A stretch of 64,000 bases of DNA, taken from the NCBI GenBank assembly GCA_017562135.1, contig QEYB01000158.1, forward strand, positions 434,001-498,000, in the 5' to 3' direction. The translations under genes and the position numbers were made by a program. Origin of the DNA: Dipylidium caninum (Eukaryota; Platyhelminthes; Cestoda; Cyclophyllidea; Dipylidiidae). Below the pieces are notes generated by a model, which was not told where the DNA came from, did not search any database, and saw only the letters and a program-made list of their open reading frames with translations. Positions 1 to 12,404 of this stretch are shown one piece after another (position 1 is the stretch's first letter; every line of letters starts with the position of its first letter).

Positions 1-3000
1 GGGATTTCAGTCAGCGCTGGTGGCAGTCTGGAGGGCGCGAATGTCCGAGGAGGCGTTTTCTCTTTGACCCTCGTCACCGTTTCTACCCCAGGCTGGTTTC
101 GCTCTGCCGTTCGCGACAAAAATTATCTTTCTAGGAGTTGGAAATTTCACCAAACCTACGACGGTCTTCGTTCCGGGTTCTGTGTGTCAAGTCGATCTCG
201 GCAGAAACGTCTGTGAATGCGCGGACGAAGCCGCCAACCTTCCAAATACGCCACGACAGGCCAATTTCAAGTTCACCAGGGCGCGGCATTCCCAGATTTC
301 GAATAGGTCTGGCCAGACCCCGCAGACGTGTAAGACGCCTCTTTGCCGACCAGCAGCCTAAGGAGCTTCAGGCCGCTGGTCGCAAACACTCACCCCATTG
401 CACACACGGCGTCTTTTGTTAGGAAATGACATACTCTGCGCGCGTCTAGTCGTAATTTGGAAAATCCTTCATTCCCATCGGTGGTTCGCCATCGCTGAAA
501 CACAGTGGAAGAGCTGGTTCTTCCGCTTTCCCTATTAGGTGTCTCAGCTGGAAGTCTGCGGCGTAGATGACATCGTCTTAGCGGCCAAACTTTGAAAGCA
601 CCACAGACACGCGTTTCCTCCTCGTGAAACCCACCGCGGTGGTTGAGGCACCAAGGAGCTCCGAGTCCCCGCTGCAGAAGTGGAGTTACGTGGCCACACT
701 GGTGTACTTGCAATCCGTTTGACGTGTTGATTTGTCCATCGCCAGACCTGCCGGCGGGTCGCTGGACTTAACTGACGAGTGTGAAAATGAGGCCGCTTTA
801 TCGCGGGACTAGAATGAGGCGACAGTGTCAGTCTTCTCGTGCTCAATTCTCCCGCGGAGCATAAAATGGGCTGAAATTCCTTCCAGACTTTGTTACGCTA
901 TGCGCTGGTCCTCGCGATGGCTCAATGGCCTGGAAGGGCGTGAGGGCGTAAGTGTTGAGGCTCCCCGCACTTCCGCAGCAAATCACTAAGGCAAACATGG
1001 AGGCGGCCCTACAAACGACCAAGAGGGTGGAGTAAATGGCACTTTATAAGTGCGAATGATCTTTGTTTAAAGCCAATGATGGATTAAATAAGTAACGGAA
1101 AGGACGCATTGCGAAGATGGATGCACAGATGGCCCCCCCGCGTCCCACATTCGCAGCTTTGGAGACTTTTGTGCGGGGTCTTTGTCTTTTGGAAGTTCAC
1201 TAACCTGTTTAGAAGCGTATATTTTGATTTTCATACGCAAACTGCGCTGTCAAATCTCTCGCCATACTCTCTTCTCTGCTTTGCTTGTTGGATGTACATA
1301 CGTGATTCGAGAGAGTCGCCATCACGTGAGGTTCCCCCGCTAAATTTTGCTTATGGTCGGAATTGGGAGGTGATGTAACAACAGGCGGTAAACGGCCGAA
1401 AGGGTCAACACGACCCCAACATCAGCCTCCACTCCATTAGGCACCGGAGGGGGAGCAGAAAATATATCACACTCACACACACACACACACACTCATGCAA
1501 ACTCAAAGGAAGGAAAAAAGGCGCCATCCACCTGTCACATGTCAGACATGTGCCATTTTCCGGAATGTGTGAAAAAATTAGAATGCTATGCATTGAAAAG
1601 AAGTGGTGTGAAGTCTTCTACCAAAAGCAATAAAAAGTCGACGTGTCTCCTTGCGAAGGTGAGTGGCTATGGGGATTTACTTTTGTGCTGGGCATTTCAG
1701 GCGAAACTCTTTAACTTAAAGCTATTGGAAAGCAGGAGGACAAAATAGGTTTGAGAAAAAGTGAAACCAACTTCGAGAGGATTGTCAACACCATCGCAAA
1801 GGTTCTCTTTAGTTTACTTCGCATTTATTACGACCCGTTGGACATGTCAGAATGTATGATTGCAGAAGTCTAGGCACATCGATCGGCGACAATATAAAGT
1901 TGTGCTAAACAAAATATGTTAAGTTCGTTTAAAGAGGAGGGTGAAAATGCAATTTAATTGGAATGTTATTCCGTTTCCCGTTGTCCAAGCGAAATCAACA
2001 AGTACGAACAAGTGACTTAGCGCTAGTGGTTTTTCCTGGTCGTCACAAATTCGTGCCGTTTACGATAAAATTTTTGGAGTCGGCTAAAAGTGCACAAATA
2101 TATTTCTTGTAGAATTCGAACTCTCCTCTGATCTACTCCGACCTTATGCTGTAGATATCAAGATTTGATTAAAGGTCACCATAGCGCAATGGACCGAATT
2201 GGTCAACAGAAATAGGTCAACCTTAAAGTACTGATTGCCGGAGTTTTTTTGGGGAATTCCGAGGAATTATCCATACCGTGACTGAGCTACCGAGGAAATA
2301 CAAAGCCGGTTGATTTAGTCCGGAACTACAATCAAAAGAGTATTTCGTTTTTATTTAGTAAAAGCAAAAAAAGATCAGGTTAGTCATCAATGCCAAAAAA
2401 TTATGAACATTGGCATTAATGAAAGATTCTTAACGGAATGAAATGCAAAATGCGGAATTTTATTTATTGTTGGTTAGATTACTCGAGTGGAGAACTTATT
2501 TGATTAAACACATTTGTTATAATTTGTAACTGCTTGTAAATCTTAAGGTTTGCTTGTAATCAGCGTTTTTTCAAATTGTCCCTGAGGTGACGCACTTTAA
2601 CTTGCTATTAAGGGAATTATGCTTTTCTACCGTTAAACCAAATCTGGTTTGAATAAAGGGAAACGATTCATTTCATGGAAAGTTACAACACAAGTCCTGA
2701 GTGCATGAGAACCTTATTGCTTTTTATAATTTACCTTATAAATTTATAATATTCAGTTCAGCTAAATTGTTCCAACCTAGCGTACAAACTGCTTTTACTT
2801 TGTATTTTGTGTAAGACTTCTTTTCGCACTTAAGATATGCAACTTGAGGCTAAATATTCTTGATTGTTTCAAATTTTTAGTCAAAGAAAATTAGATAAGT
2901 TCAAAATTAACACTTCATCTTTTTGGAAAACAGTCCACTCAGATGCTAATTTGCTTTGCATTAGAATTGCTAAAAAGTTACAATGTTATATGGTCTAATT

Positions 3001-3106
3001 TGCTTCGTCAAATCGGCTTATCGGTTAAAATAACCGATTACTTACAGAAAACGTCTGCATATACTTTCTCATATAATAAACATCCTTTACTTTTACACGT
3101 CAGAAA
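1..3106. other. Intergenic region without a supported gene
   Basis: Positions 1-1000 are GC-rich and resemble the large block after 12.4 kb. From about 1080 onward the sequence becomes AT-rich. Open frames here are short and show no family motif, signal peptide or matched splice sites. I looked for extra MORN-repeat exons belonging to the downstream ANKMY1 gene and found none, although a non-coding first exon could lie here. A CA microsatellite sits at about 1474-1491. Confidence 0.6.
1474..1491. repeat. (CA)n microsatellite
   Basis: An uninterrupted run of CA dinucleotides, visible directly. Confidence 0.9.
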
Positions 3107-6100
3107 ATGACTCTTTACATCCCGATCGAATTTTACGACCGTCTCTTTGGAACAGGGCACGGTAATCTTGCCGTCCCCAGCATCGACCAACAGACAGCCA
3201 CGGAGTCTGAATCGAAACCCTTGTTCAGCAGAATACAATGTCGTAACGGTGATGTGAGTTCAGCTATACACAACCGAATGTGCCACGTTGCGTTACCATC
3301 AACAACATAAAGGCAAAATCATGAGTTTGGCCTGTCGTTTCCTTTAGAGCTACTTTGGAACCCTCGTGGCCGGTCAGCGGCATGGATTTGGCTTAGTGAA
3401 GAGCATCTGCACCACCTTTATTGGAACGTTTTGGCGAGGCATCCGTCAGGGTTTAGGGATATCGTTGTACCCAAAAGACATTCTCTTCATGGTTATCACA
3501 TTCCTTTTTCCTTAATCACATCTCTACAGGGATTTTATGCAGACGATAGACGATGCGGTCTTGGAATTCTTCTCCTCGGCGGAGGTGGGAGGGAAGCGGG
3601 GCTCTGGCGCATGAATAAGCTCTTCCGAGTGAACTTATCCATGCGTTACCAGATAAGTTTATTCGATTCGCCGACATACCTCCGATACCACAATAAGACG
3701 AAATCGACGGGGGAAGAGAGGCTATTCTCTCTCTCGGAGGCGATAGAAATACCGTCTATGGAAGGGAATGTCAAGGTTGGTATGAGTTTTAGCCTAATGT
3801 CGTCTACAGAAGTCCTCCGATGCGGATGTCGCAGGCCCCTGTCTTGAGGTGGATGAGGTCGCGTTTGCCGTCCACATCTCGGAACTCGGGATATGGCGGA
3901 AATTCCAAAGCCAGGACGACACCGACTTGTGCGTTTTTCTCCAGCCTATAGCCCTTTGACGGAGGCTATTTTCAGCTCACTCGATCGGACTGTTTGTTCA
4001 CTTCCTTTGCAGCCTGACCGACGGTGCTGTAGTCGCCTCCACTCTTCGTCTCTCCGCCTGCGCAAATCTTCTTCCCGAGTGGGCGTCGCCTGAGTATCTG
4101 GCGCAGGCGTTGAGTAGCGAGAGTGAATCGTCTGGACCGATCACCACAGCAGTGAGAAGGCTTTATTCGGCTGCCAGGGAGGACGACATCCTGGCTTTAA
4201 GAGAAATCCTTACCACCAGCCTGGAGACAACCTGCAGACTGCTCATATCGGAACGCTATCCCCTCAGATTCGACGTCGACCTCGATGATCGGCATTGCAT
4301 CTCGCTACTTCACGTGGCAGTGGTGAGTAGCCGGCTCGAAGTAAACGCCTCCATTCACAGTCCAGAGTCCTCCAGACTCATCAGACTCTCCACGAGGCCG
4401 CCTCACGCCACCTCACTGCCTTCAATCTCCTTCAGGCTAATCTAAGCGTCGAAGTAGTCGACTTCCTTCTCTCCTACGGCGCAGATGCTAATGCTCGGAC
4501 TTGCGATGGACTGACATGCCTCAGCGTTTGTGTTCTCTCCTACCTGGAAAAGTACTCGACTGAGGCTACAAGCGGAGGGCATTTGGTGGAAGGAGGTCGA
4601 AATGAAGTCCTCGCAACTGTGTGGAACAGGGCGGAGCTCAGCTGGCCGCTGCACTGGGATGGCATGAAGAATACCCTTCCCTCGCCGCCATGGAAGGTCT
4701 CGGGGTCCACTTCTGCGAACCGATCTTCCGAAATCGGTAAGTGTGGTTCACGAAGCCCGCCTCCTGCACTCTCCAGTGGGAGTAGTTACTCCGCGCGCTA
4801 TTATTCGTCGCGTCCGCTGGAACCCTGCTTAAATTTGACCTCCTCGCAGTCTTCTGCCCCGCAGAGGAGGTGTATCGTATCATTTACAACTTCTTTCTTT
4901 CGTTATCCGTCGGCTCTTTGACGGTGGCGGCTAAATCGAGCGCAATTGGCTGTTCCCAGATTTAAATTCCCTCCTCCTCCACCCTCGCGACGGTCACCAG
5001 GGCTTATGTCCACTCCCCACAATCTCACTTCTTCACCTATCCCAACTTTCCCACCTTTTAGAGTCTTTCATCGAGGTGGAACTGCCAGACTGCCTTGAGG
5101 AGGCGCAGTAAGTCCAGTGGAACGTGTTTAATGGATTTAGTTGCCACCACGGGAGTGTCCGGAGGACCGAGGAACCGCTGACGTCCACGAGGTGCACGTC
5201 GTGCGATGGGGTGAGTTGACCTGAGAAAGACGGATGATTTTACTGCTTAATTTAGCCATCCCCGAAGAAAGTTCCATGGAAGAGGAACCAGGCGGCTTGC
5301 AAACTAACCGTGGAAGGCATGTCACATGCCACGTCCTCGTCCGACCGGCAACGGGGGAGGAGGCGGAGGAGGCGGTTTGTCCAGATAGGCGTCGAGGCGA
5401 CTGGCGGAGACTGGAGACGACGCCGGTGACCAAAAATCCAAAAGTTTCCCTCAGGCCACAACTCTTCGTGCTGGCAGTCAATCGAGACTGAGTCTCGTTG
5501 CATTTTTCCAGGGCGGAGATTTGGAACTGGCCGCGTTGATTGCTCCGCATTGTTGGCGGTCAGAAGGTCCCCGCGATGTTCGTTCTCGCTCTTGTCTCTT
5601 CCTCGTTCGCGAAATGTGTCCAAAATGCCCGGTTGTCGGCCAACCACCGGGTTTATTTTAGTCTTAGTCGAGTGCCAGGCATTTACGACGAAGTCTGGCA
5701 TAGGGTGGAACAAAAGTGCCGCCCCGCCAGGAAGTAAATCGCCTTTCCATCGTCACAGACCTTGGCGGTTCGTTGGAGGGCCCCGAGGCCCCAACGAAAC
5801 AATTTGCGGCCCATTTATGTCATCCCTGCAGTGGTTTGCAAGATCCGACGAGACACTCGGCCACGGGGCAACGTCACCATGTGTCGCGCGTCGACGATCC
5901 TCCCTCGAGAGGGGGGGGGAAAGTCCGAGTCAGGCAAAAAATCTCCGCCCTCTCTCATGACAAGCCTTCTCCTCCTCTGCTTCTCGTCGCAGGTGCGTAG
6001 GAGGTGAGGCACCGACCATTTGGCTCCTCGCTGTCCACTCCATTTGGACATTTTGCGTGAAGAAGGCGACTGAGCTGCCTTCTGACTCAGATGTCACCAG

Positions 6101-9100
6101 TGGCGGATTCCAAGTCCCTTGAGCAGCGTCCACATCTCCACTTCTCAGCCATTCTTTCGCCTTCCAGTTCGTCAGAGCAGCCGCACGGAAGCCAGTCAGG
6201 GAAGATCCGTCAAGCGCCGCTGTGAGGCGCGGAAGCAAACGAACTCGTCCAACGAGGTCGGTTGGCAGGTCGAACCAAGTGGAGCTGGCAGAGCAGCGAC
6301 AGCCGCGGCGGTGTATTCGGTAATAAACTCAGTCAGATTCGAGGCAGTCTGTGGGATGTGCTTTGGATAGCTTTGTGTAACCCGATGGTTTCTCCGGCCA
6401 GCGCACCTCTTTGCTGGGAGAACCGAATGTGGCCGTCTTACCACACACACCCCCTCGGGGTTCATTACCTCTTAAGTGACAATCTCAAACCTTTACTTAG
6501 TGGTCTTGACGCTCTGCCGGACCGTCGAGCATTTTTTTCATAAGTGGCTTTCAGACATTGAAAACTAAAACAAGCGAGGCTGTCTAAGAGGGGGCAGATC
6601 GTCGTTAAACACTGCGTTAACTGGTTGTCTGCCTTAATGCAGGATCAGCGTGCGTCTCAAAACCATCCTCCTCCTGTTGAAGTTCGGGGCGGATCCCAAC
6701 ACAGCGCCACAGCCGCTGCCTCCATTGGTGGCGGCCACCAGAGCGGGGGATGTCGAACTGGTCCGACTGTTGCTCCACTTTGGTGCCGACCCCAACATTC
6801 GTGTTCCCCAGCGCGCAGCTTCGGAGTCTGAGGTCTCCTTTCTGCTTGTTCCTCTCTCCTCTTCACCACGCCATCTTGCCGTGTTATCTGCGTGTTCGGG
6901 GCAGTCGAATAGTAAAGTTCTCAAGGACCACTGAAGCCACTCCAGTGACCAGATTTGCCACGAACTTTAGGGACAACTTGAAAGTAGTTGCGTTTCTTTC
7001 GAAAGTGGGACCCATCAGTAACGCCGGTCTCCTTCCATTGACTAAAGTTAAAGGAAAACCAACTCTCGCGATCCCAGTACTGTAACGTCATTATCACCGT
7101 GGGTTTGGTGCGTGCGGTCGCACCGCTGGGACTGTCGTACTCCAACGCCATCCAGGTGCCTTTTCAAGACCCACCTTGCTGAAATAATCCTAGAGGCAAT
7201 TTTCTGCTGCCTGGTGCAAACACAAGTTAGAACCAGGCGATTAGTTGCATTCTGCTGTGTTAGGTTTATTGTTGCATACTTTACTGGGATGTAGATGCAG
7301 CATGGATGTGTTGCTCTTGCGGAAGGATGGCAGAATTTGCAATGACACTCATTACGCGCACCAATTTCATGGCTTACTGAATACTGACTACTTATTTGTG
7401 TAAGTAAGCAGTCTATGACAACTGTCCTTTGGGCTCTCCGTGGCCGCATCCTTTCTGCTTCGTTGATTTCAGATCGAGCTAACGGACAGTCACGGGATTG
7501 TCTACAAGCAAAGTCTCGGTGGACTCACAGCGCTGCACTTCGCTGTCGTGCTGGGTGGCAGGAGTGGGGTGGAACTGGCACGAATGCTTCTCCATCGCGG
7601 AGCTAATCCAAATCTTCGAGCTCACCCTGACGATAGTTTCGTAGCCAAGATTGAAGTAAGAGGCGCTTAACTGGCTTCTCTCTCACAATTTTTATTTTTT
7701 GTGAATAATAAATCACGGGTAACACAAAAATGGGTGACAGATTCCCCTCGGCCCCAAATTTTGTTAAGAATGTCATTATCTCCAGACCTCGTAAATCAAT
7801 TCAACGCAACTCAACTTCCGCAGAAGTCATGCATTTGCAGAAATAGATGATGAAAAATCTTTCGTCCGGCTTCATACTACATTGGGACGCGACCAGTAGC
7901 ATCTCGCACTCGTAAATTAAAAGTGTAAAAACAAGACGCGCTCGAGAAAGTTTTACAAGATGCGGTGGTCAATTGACTTTTTACAGAGCAATGACTTCAC
8001 AAGTGTAGAGAACAATGTTCGTCCGAGTAAAACGCTATGGAATAGAAAGCAAAGCGTGAGTGATTTTGCCTCCTTCCTTCTTTGATTTGTAAGGCTTAAC
8101 TTTGCTCTGCACGGGCCGCCACACAAGTCGGGAAAGGCACTTGGAGGAATGCACCACGAGGAGATTGTCCCAGAAGTGCAGTTAGAGACAATCTGCAAAT
8201 CCATTCGCTAGATACCCCGAAAATAACCAAGGCTGTCCAAACTTCTGCGGGATTTCCGTGCACCCTGGCCAGACTAAGGCCAAAAGAATCACTTTACTAA
8301 GCCAAATGTCGAATGGTTCATGAGCCGCTCGAGGGATGCCATACAAATAGAGGATGATTTGACCAAATAGTTATCTACTGAGGAATTTCTTTAAAGAATT
8401 TCGGCGCCATTGTCACTCATTTTCCCATTTCTGCCGCTCATTATGCGCCAAAATATGGACGCATTTTTGTGAATTCGTAACCGCTCAATGATTAGTGAAA
8501 TGTTAGCTTGTAAATTCACTCAATAAACTCTTCAGCTAAACGCGAATGATGCATTGATTCCTCTCCTTTCATTGCAGAACATAATGTCGAAGTGGAGGCT
8601 TTCCAAATACGACGGTGGGCGAACTGCCTTGCACCTTATCTGCGCCAGAACCTACGATAAAAAGGTTAAGTAGCGACATTTTCTTCAGTGAAAGAACACA
8701 TATAGTCCTAGTTCCTTACTTACCTCCTGTCGTTTGGTTTAAGCACTCCATGGAAATTGCAAAAATGTTGATGGATCACGACGCCGATCCAAACCTTCTC
8801 TGCAACGGCCACTCCGCCCTCAGTGTAGCTTTGGCCTTTGGCAATGACGACGTAGGATAACAAAACGTCTACTTAAAACAAATCAGTAAAAACTTCATTA
8901 ACTTTGTTTTTACACGAAACCCGCTGAGCAATTTGAGCTGTTATCCGTCGTAACATGTCGAAGCGCGGACATATGATCGCTTCCGCTAGCAGACGATGAT
9001 GAGAGAGTTCATATTTTACTATTTTTGCACATTAGATCGCGCTGCTTCTTGCGGCCTATCCGCAGACCAGGGCAGGCATGAGCCTAACGCACGGCCTCGG

Positions 9101-12100
9101 CTCCTCCCTCTGCGTGGCTCTGCACCCTCTCTTCGAGCAACTCCGCAGTGTGGACAATCGCCTGACTCTCCTCGCACGTCTCCTCGAGCGGTGTCCTTCG
9201 GGCCTCATCAAACATCGCGTCGTTATGCCCAACGAGCCGCTCGAAGGTGGTTTTGTGTCGATGGCGGCAACGGGGCTCATGGTTTGCCGAGGCGAATAGG
9301 CGTGTCGCTGTTACATTTCAGGCAACATCGTGGACTACATCTTCTACGCCTACACAGGAGGCGGAAAGAGGCTGGTAGGCGATCCAGCCGACCGCGAGGT
9401 CGTTAAAGCGCGGTGGAGGACCTTAGACTATTTGGCGAAGCAACTGCGGGCTTCGGCCTTCAAGAGTGCGCTCTGGAAGGCTGCCAGAGGTGAGTTCGCG
9501 TGCGCGAGGGAAGTCCTTCTCTAGACGAGGGAGATTTGCGGTCAGCCGTCCGCCCATATCCTGTTCGTGACAACTTCTCGAGCGAGGCTACATGATTTTT
9601 AGACTGGAGAGGTGTCGACGACTCCGACGCAGCGTGAGTTGATGCGATTCCTCCTTTGGGTAGCCGAAGCAGGCGCTTGCCACTGTGACCCCATCTGGCA
9701 TAAATTGGATTTCGCAGAGTAGAACTGCGCCTCTGTTTCCACTGTGGGAGATCGCTGGACGTGAGTCTGTCTCCCTGCCGCCGGTGCCGCTCAGTGCTCT
9801 TCTGCTCCACCTCTTGTTCACGAAATGCCTGGATGGACTGGCACAGCAAGCAGTGTTGCGACATAATAGGTTCGTCACCGTCTTCCTCCCCCCTAAAACC
9901 CTCCTTCTCTTCTTCTCCGACGGCAAGCACGTGGCCTCACACGCGTCTGAGGAGGCGCTCCGTTCCCCCAAGTGTCGGCATTTGCAGACGCGTCTTCACT
10001 ATCACCTTCTTGTCCCACTTTCCTGCCCATTTTATACCCGCTTTTTGTCATTTCAGCCGAACGCAGCGGCGACCGGAGGCGCGGCGGGCGGAGGGGCGAC
10101 CCAAAAAAGGTGAGGACTGCGACCGTGACGACCAATCGCCAGTCGACACCGCGGCAGTCCCACAGGCCGCCTGACTCATCCCGGTGCCTCCGCAGGCCTG
10201 CTAAAAAAGCCCCACCAGACGCGCGATCGTAGCTTTTTCCCCGTCTTCTGCAGCGTCCCTTTTTGCCCTTGACTTGTGGGGTGCATGGAAAAGTCAGCGC
10301 TGCGGGCTGCGGGCTGCGGGAGAGGGAACACGCCGCTTGGGGGGTGGACGGAGGGGAGCGGCGGCGGCGGACGGGTCCACGGGCGCGTGGATCCGGCGGT
10401 GGCTTGCAGTTCGACTTCGCCGCCACCGACCGCGCAGCACTGCACCCGTCAACGCTTCTCTGGTAGAAATTCAGGCCAGGCGAGTGATCAAACCCCGATT
10501 GTTTACCTCTCCTGGTCAGCGGTCCGTCCGCCGAAAGCCCCTCCCCTCGCGCAATGCCCCACTTTATTACTTGTTTACCGCCAATTGCTGGCTCCTTGTG
10601 TCCTCCGAGCGCCCTGCTCCCACTGCAAGGTCCGGGACTGAATTCACTGCTCCTCGCAGAGCCCGAGGCCACGATGAATCCGTGGGAAACCAAACTATAC
10701 CCCTTCTCGGCCGTCGTGTACACACAAATGCCGATTCGTCCACCTTAAAGTTCTTCCATTTGGAGGAAAAAGGACACCAGTTTGTTCCACACCGCCTCAG
10801 CCCGTCCCTCGCTTCGGGAGCACTGGAGGCGGCCGGGGAAGGTAAAGGAGGCGCAGGCCACATTTGAAATCTCGCTCATTCGTCAACGGTCGTGTGGAGG
10901 ACCGCTTTCCGACAACTTTGACCGAGTCACCCGTCGGTCCCATCGAGATGTCCGACGCAGCCGCCTTCTAGAGCCGCGCTGGCGGCGATTTGTCTTGGCT
11001 CCGCAGGAGGCTGCTGCGGAAACGGACTCATCCAGACCGGTGCGAAGGAGGCGATGCCTCGGACGCCTCGCCCGCAACGTACAATTCTGGCGCCGCAGCT
11101 CCTCCATCGGCGGACGGGGGCGCAGTTGACGGCCACCGCGTTGGGAAGGCGGACGCAGGGTGGAGGAGGCAGTGGGTGTCTCCACCCAAGGGCGTCAAGG
11201 GTGTTGGGGGCATCGGAGGCTTTCTCCCCTGCGTTGTCGCGGGCAGAGACTACCTCGGTGTTTCGTGGAAGGTTGCATCCACTCTCCGCTTAACGTAAGG
11301 CGAAGTGTCGCGCCGCCGAGAGTCCCAACAATCGGCGCAGATCAGAGACCGCCTTACAAAACTCGCCTGCCGCCTTCCCCATCGCGTCCTCGAGAACCCC
11401 GGCGACCGTCTGGACGAGAAGGCGTCGGGTGCGGCTCCGAGTGGCCGCCTCGATTTGTTTACCTTTCGACGGTCTGACTCCAATTTTGACATCCGTCCTA
11501 AAACTTGTTCGACGCCCAGCTACCCGCCCGCCAGCCCCCCACCTTCTCCTCGGCTCTCACCCTCGCGGTCAGGCAGGGCGACGGGGGCCCGGACGCCTCT
11601 GATGGAACGTTCTCGATGCTCTGCGGTCGGCTAAGCCCGCGACAAGCGCGGACATGTTTAGGTGGGACGGGCGCGACGTCCTCTCTCTCCCGCCAGCGCC
11701 AAAACACCTTTCTCCCCCATTTCCGGCCTCTCCGCGCGATTAAAGGCGTGGAATGCGAAAAATGAGGCTGACTGGAGAGTGGTGCCGCTTTGAGGTAGTC
11801 AGAAAATTCGGGCCAGGAGATAACCGCCCGCTAAACGCCGCCAGCCACCGAAACCACAGGTTACGCGCTTGTCATTGGACGACGAGGCGGCAGCGGAGCG
11901 GGACTTGGCCGCACCGCCAAAGCCGCCGCATTCTCCGCCGGGTGTCGAGGCGGAGCAAGTCGAAGTCAGCGCGGAAGGGCACTCAGGGCGCGGGGTGGCC
12001 TGGGACATGCGGGCGTCGCGGTTACCTACCTCCGAAGTGGTCGGAGCGGACAAGTAGCCTGCCACGCGGCAGGCACAACTCGTGGCGCCATTCTCTCCCT

Positions 12101-12404
12101 CCGTCCTCACTTTGTCTGACGCCTCTTCGGGCCTGGTAACCGTGCGCTCGCTGGAGGCGAAACCGGAGCCGGGGCGTATAGACCATGTCGAGCAGTTTTA
12201 ACGGCAAGAAGTGCACAATTGACCGTTTTTTCATGTCCCTTTGGCCAGGAGGAACGTCCACTGGCGGTCCCATCCGGTGGGGATGGTCACCCCGCCTGCC
12301 ACTACGCTTTCTACCGGGATCGCGTCTACATGCGGAAAGATGCCATCGAACGACTCGAAGAGGAGGAAGAACGCACTCGCGAGGGGAACTACAGTCTCAT
12401 TTGA
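3107..12404 (+). CDS. ANKMY1: ANKMY1-like protein: MORN repeats, ankyrin repeats and a MYND zinc finger
   Basis: Supported exons: 3107-3253, 3348-3491, 3530-3775, 3810-3928, 4013-4322, 4436-4736, 5062-5107, 5141-5210, 6643-6832, 7473-7655, 8578-8664, 8744-8851, 9036-9246, 9322-9489, 9603-9633, 9718-9869, 10057-10110, 12249-12404; phases agree between neighbours except across 5211-6642, where linker exons are unresolved. Exons 1-3 hold MORN-type units (SYFGTLVAGQRHGFG, then GFYADDRRCGLG). Exons 5 to 12 hold ankyrin repeats (VEVVDFLLSYGADANART, ELVRLLLHFGADPNIR, LTALHFAVVLGG). Exon 9036-9246 has the conserved LTHGLGSSLCVAL block. Exon 9718-9869 encodes a MYND finger with C-x2-C, C-x2-C, C-x3-C and H-x3-C ligands. 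This architecture and the block order match vertebrate ANKMY1. The family is poorly characterised; MYND fingers bind proteins, and a ciliary role is inference. The last exon is phase-compatible after a 2.1-kb intron; reading on from 10110 instead gives a stop at 10232. Donors at 3492 and 6833 are weak. Confidence 0.9.

Noticed and set aside
9893..10723. 276-codon open frame, minus strand
   Set aside because: It lies antisense to ANKMY1 exons and is Arg/Pro-rich; a shadow of GC-rich coding sequence.
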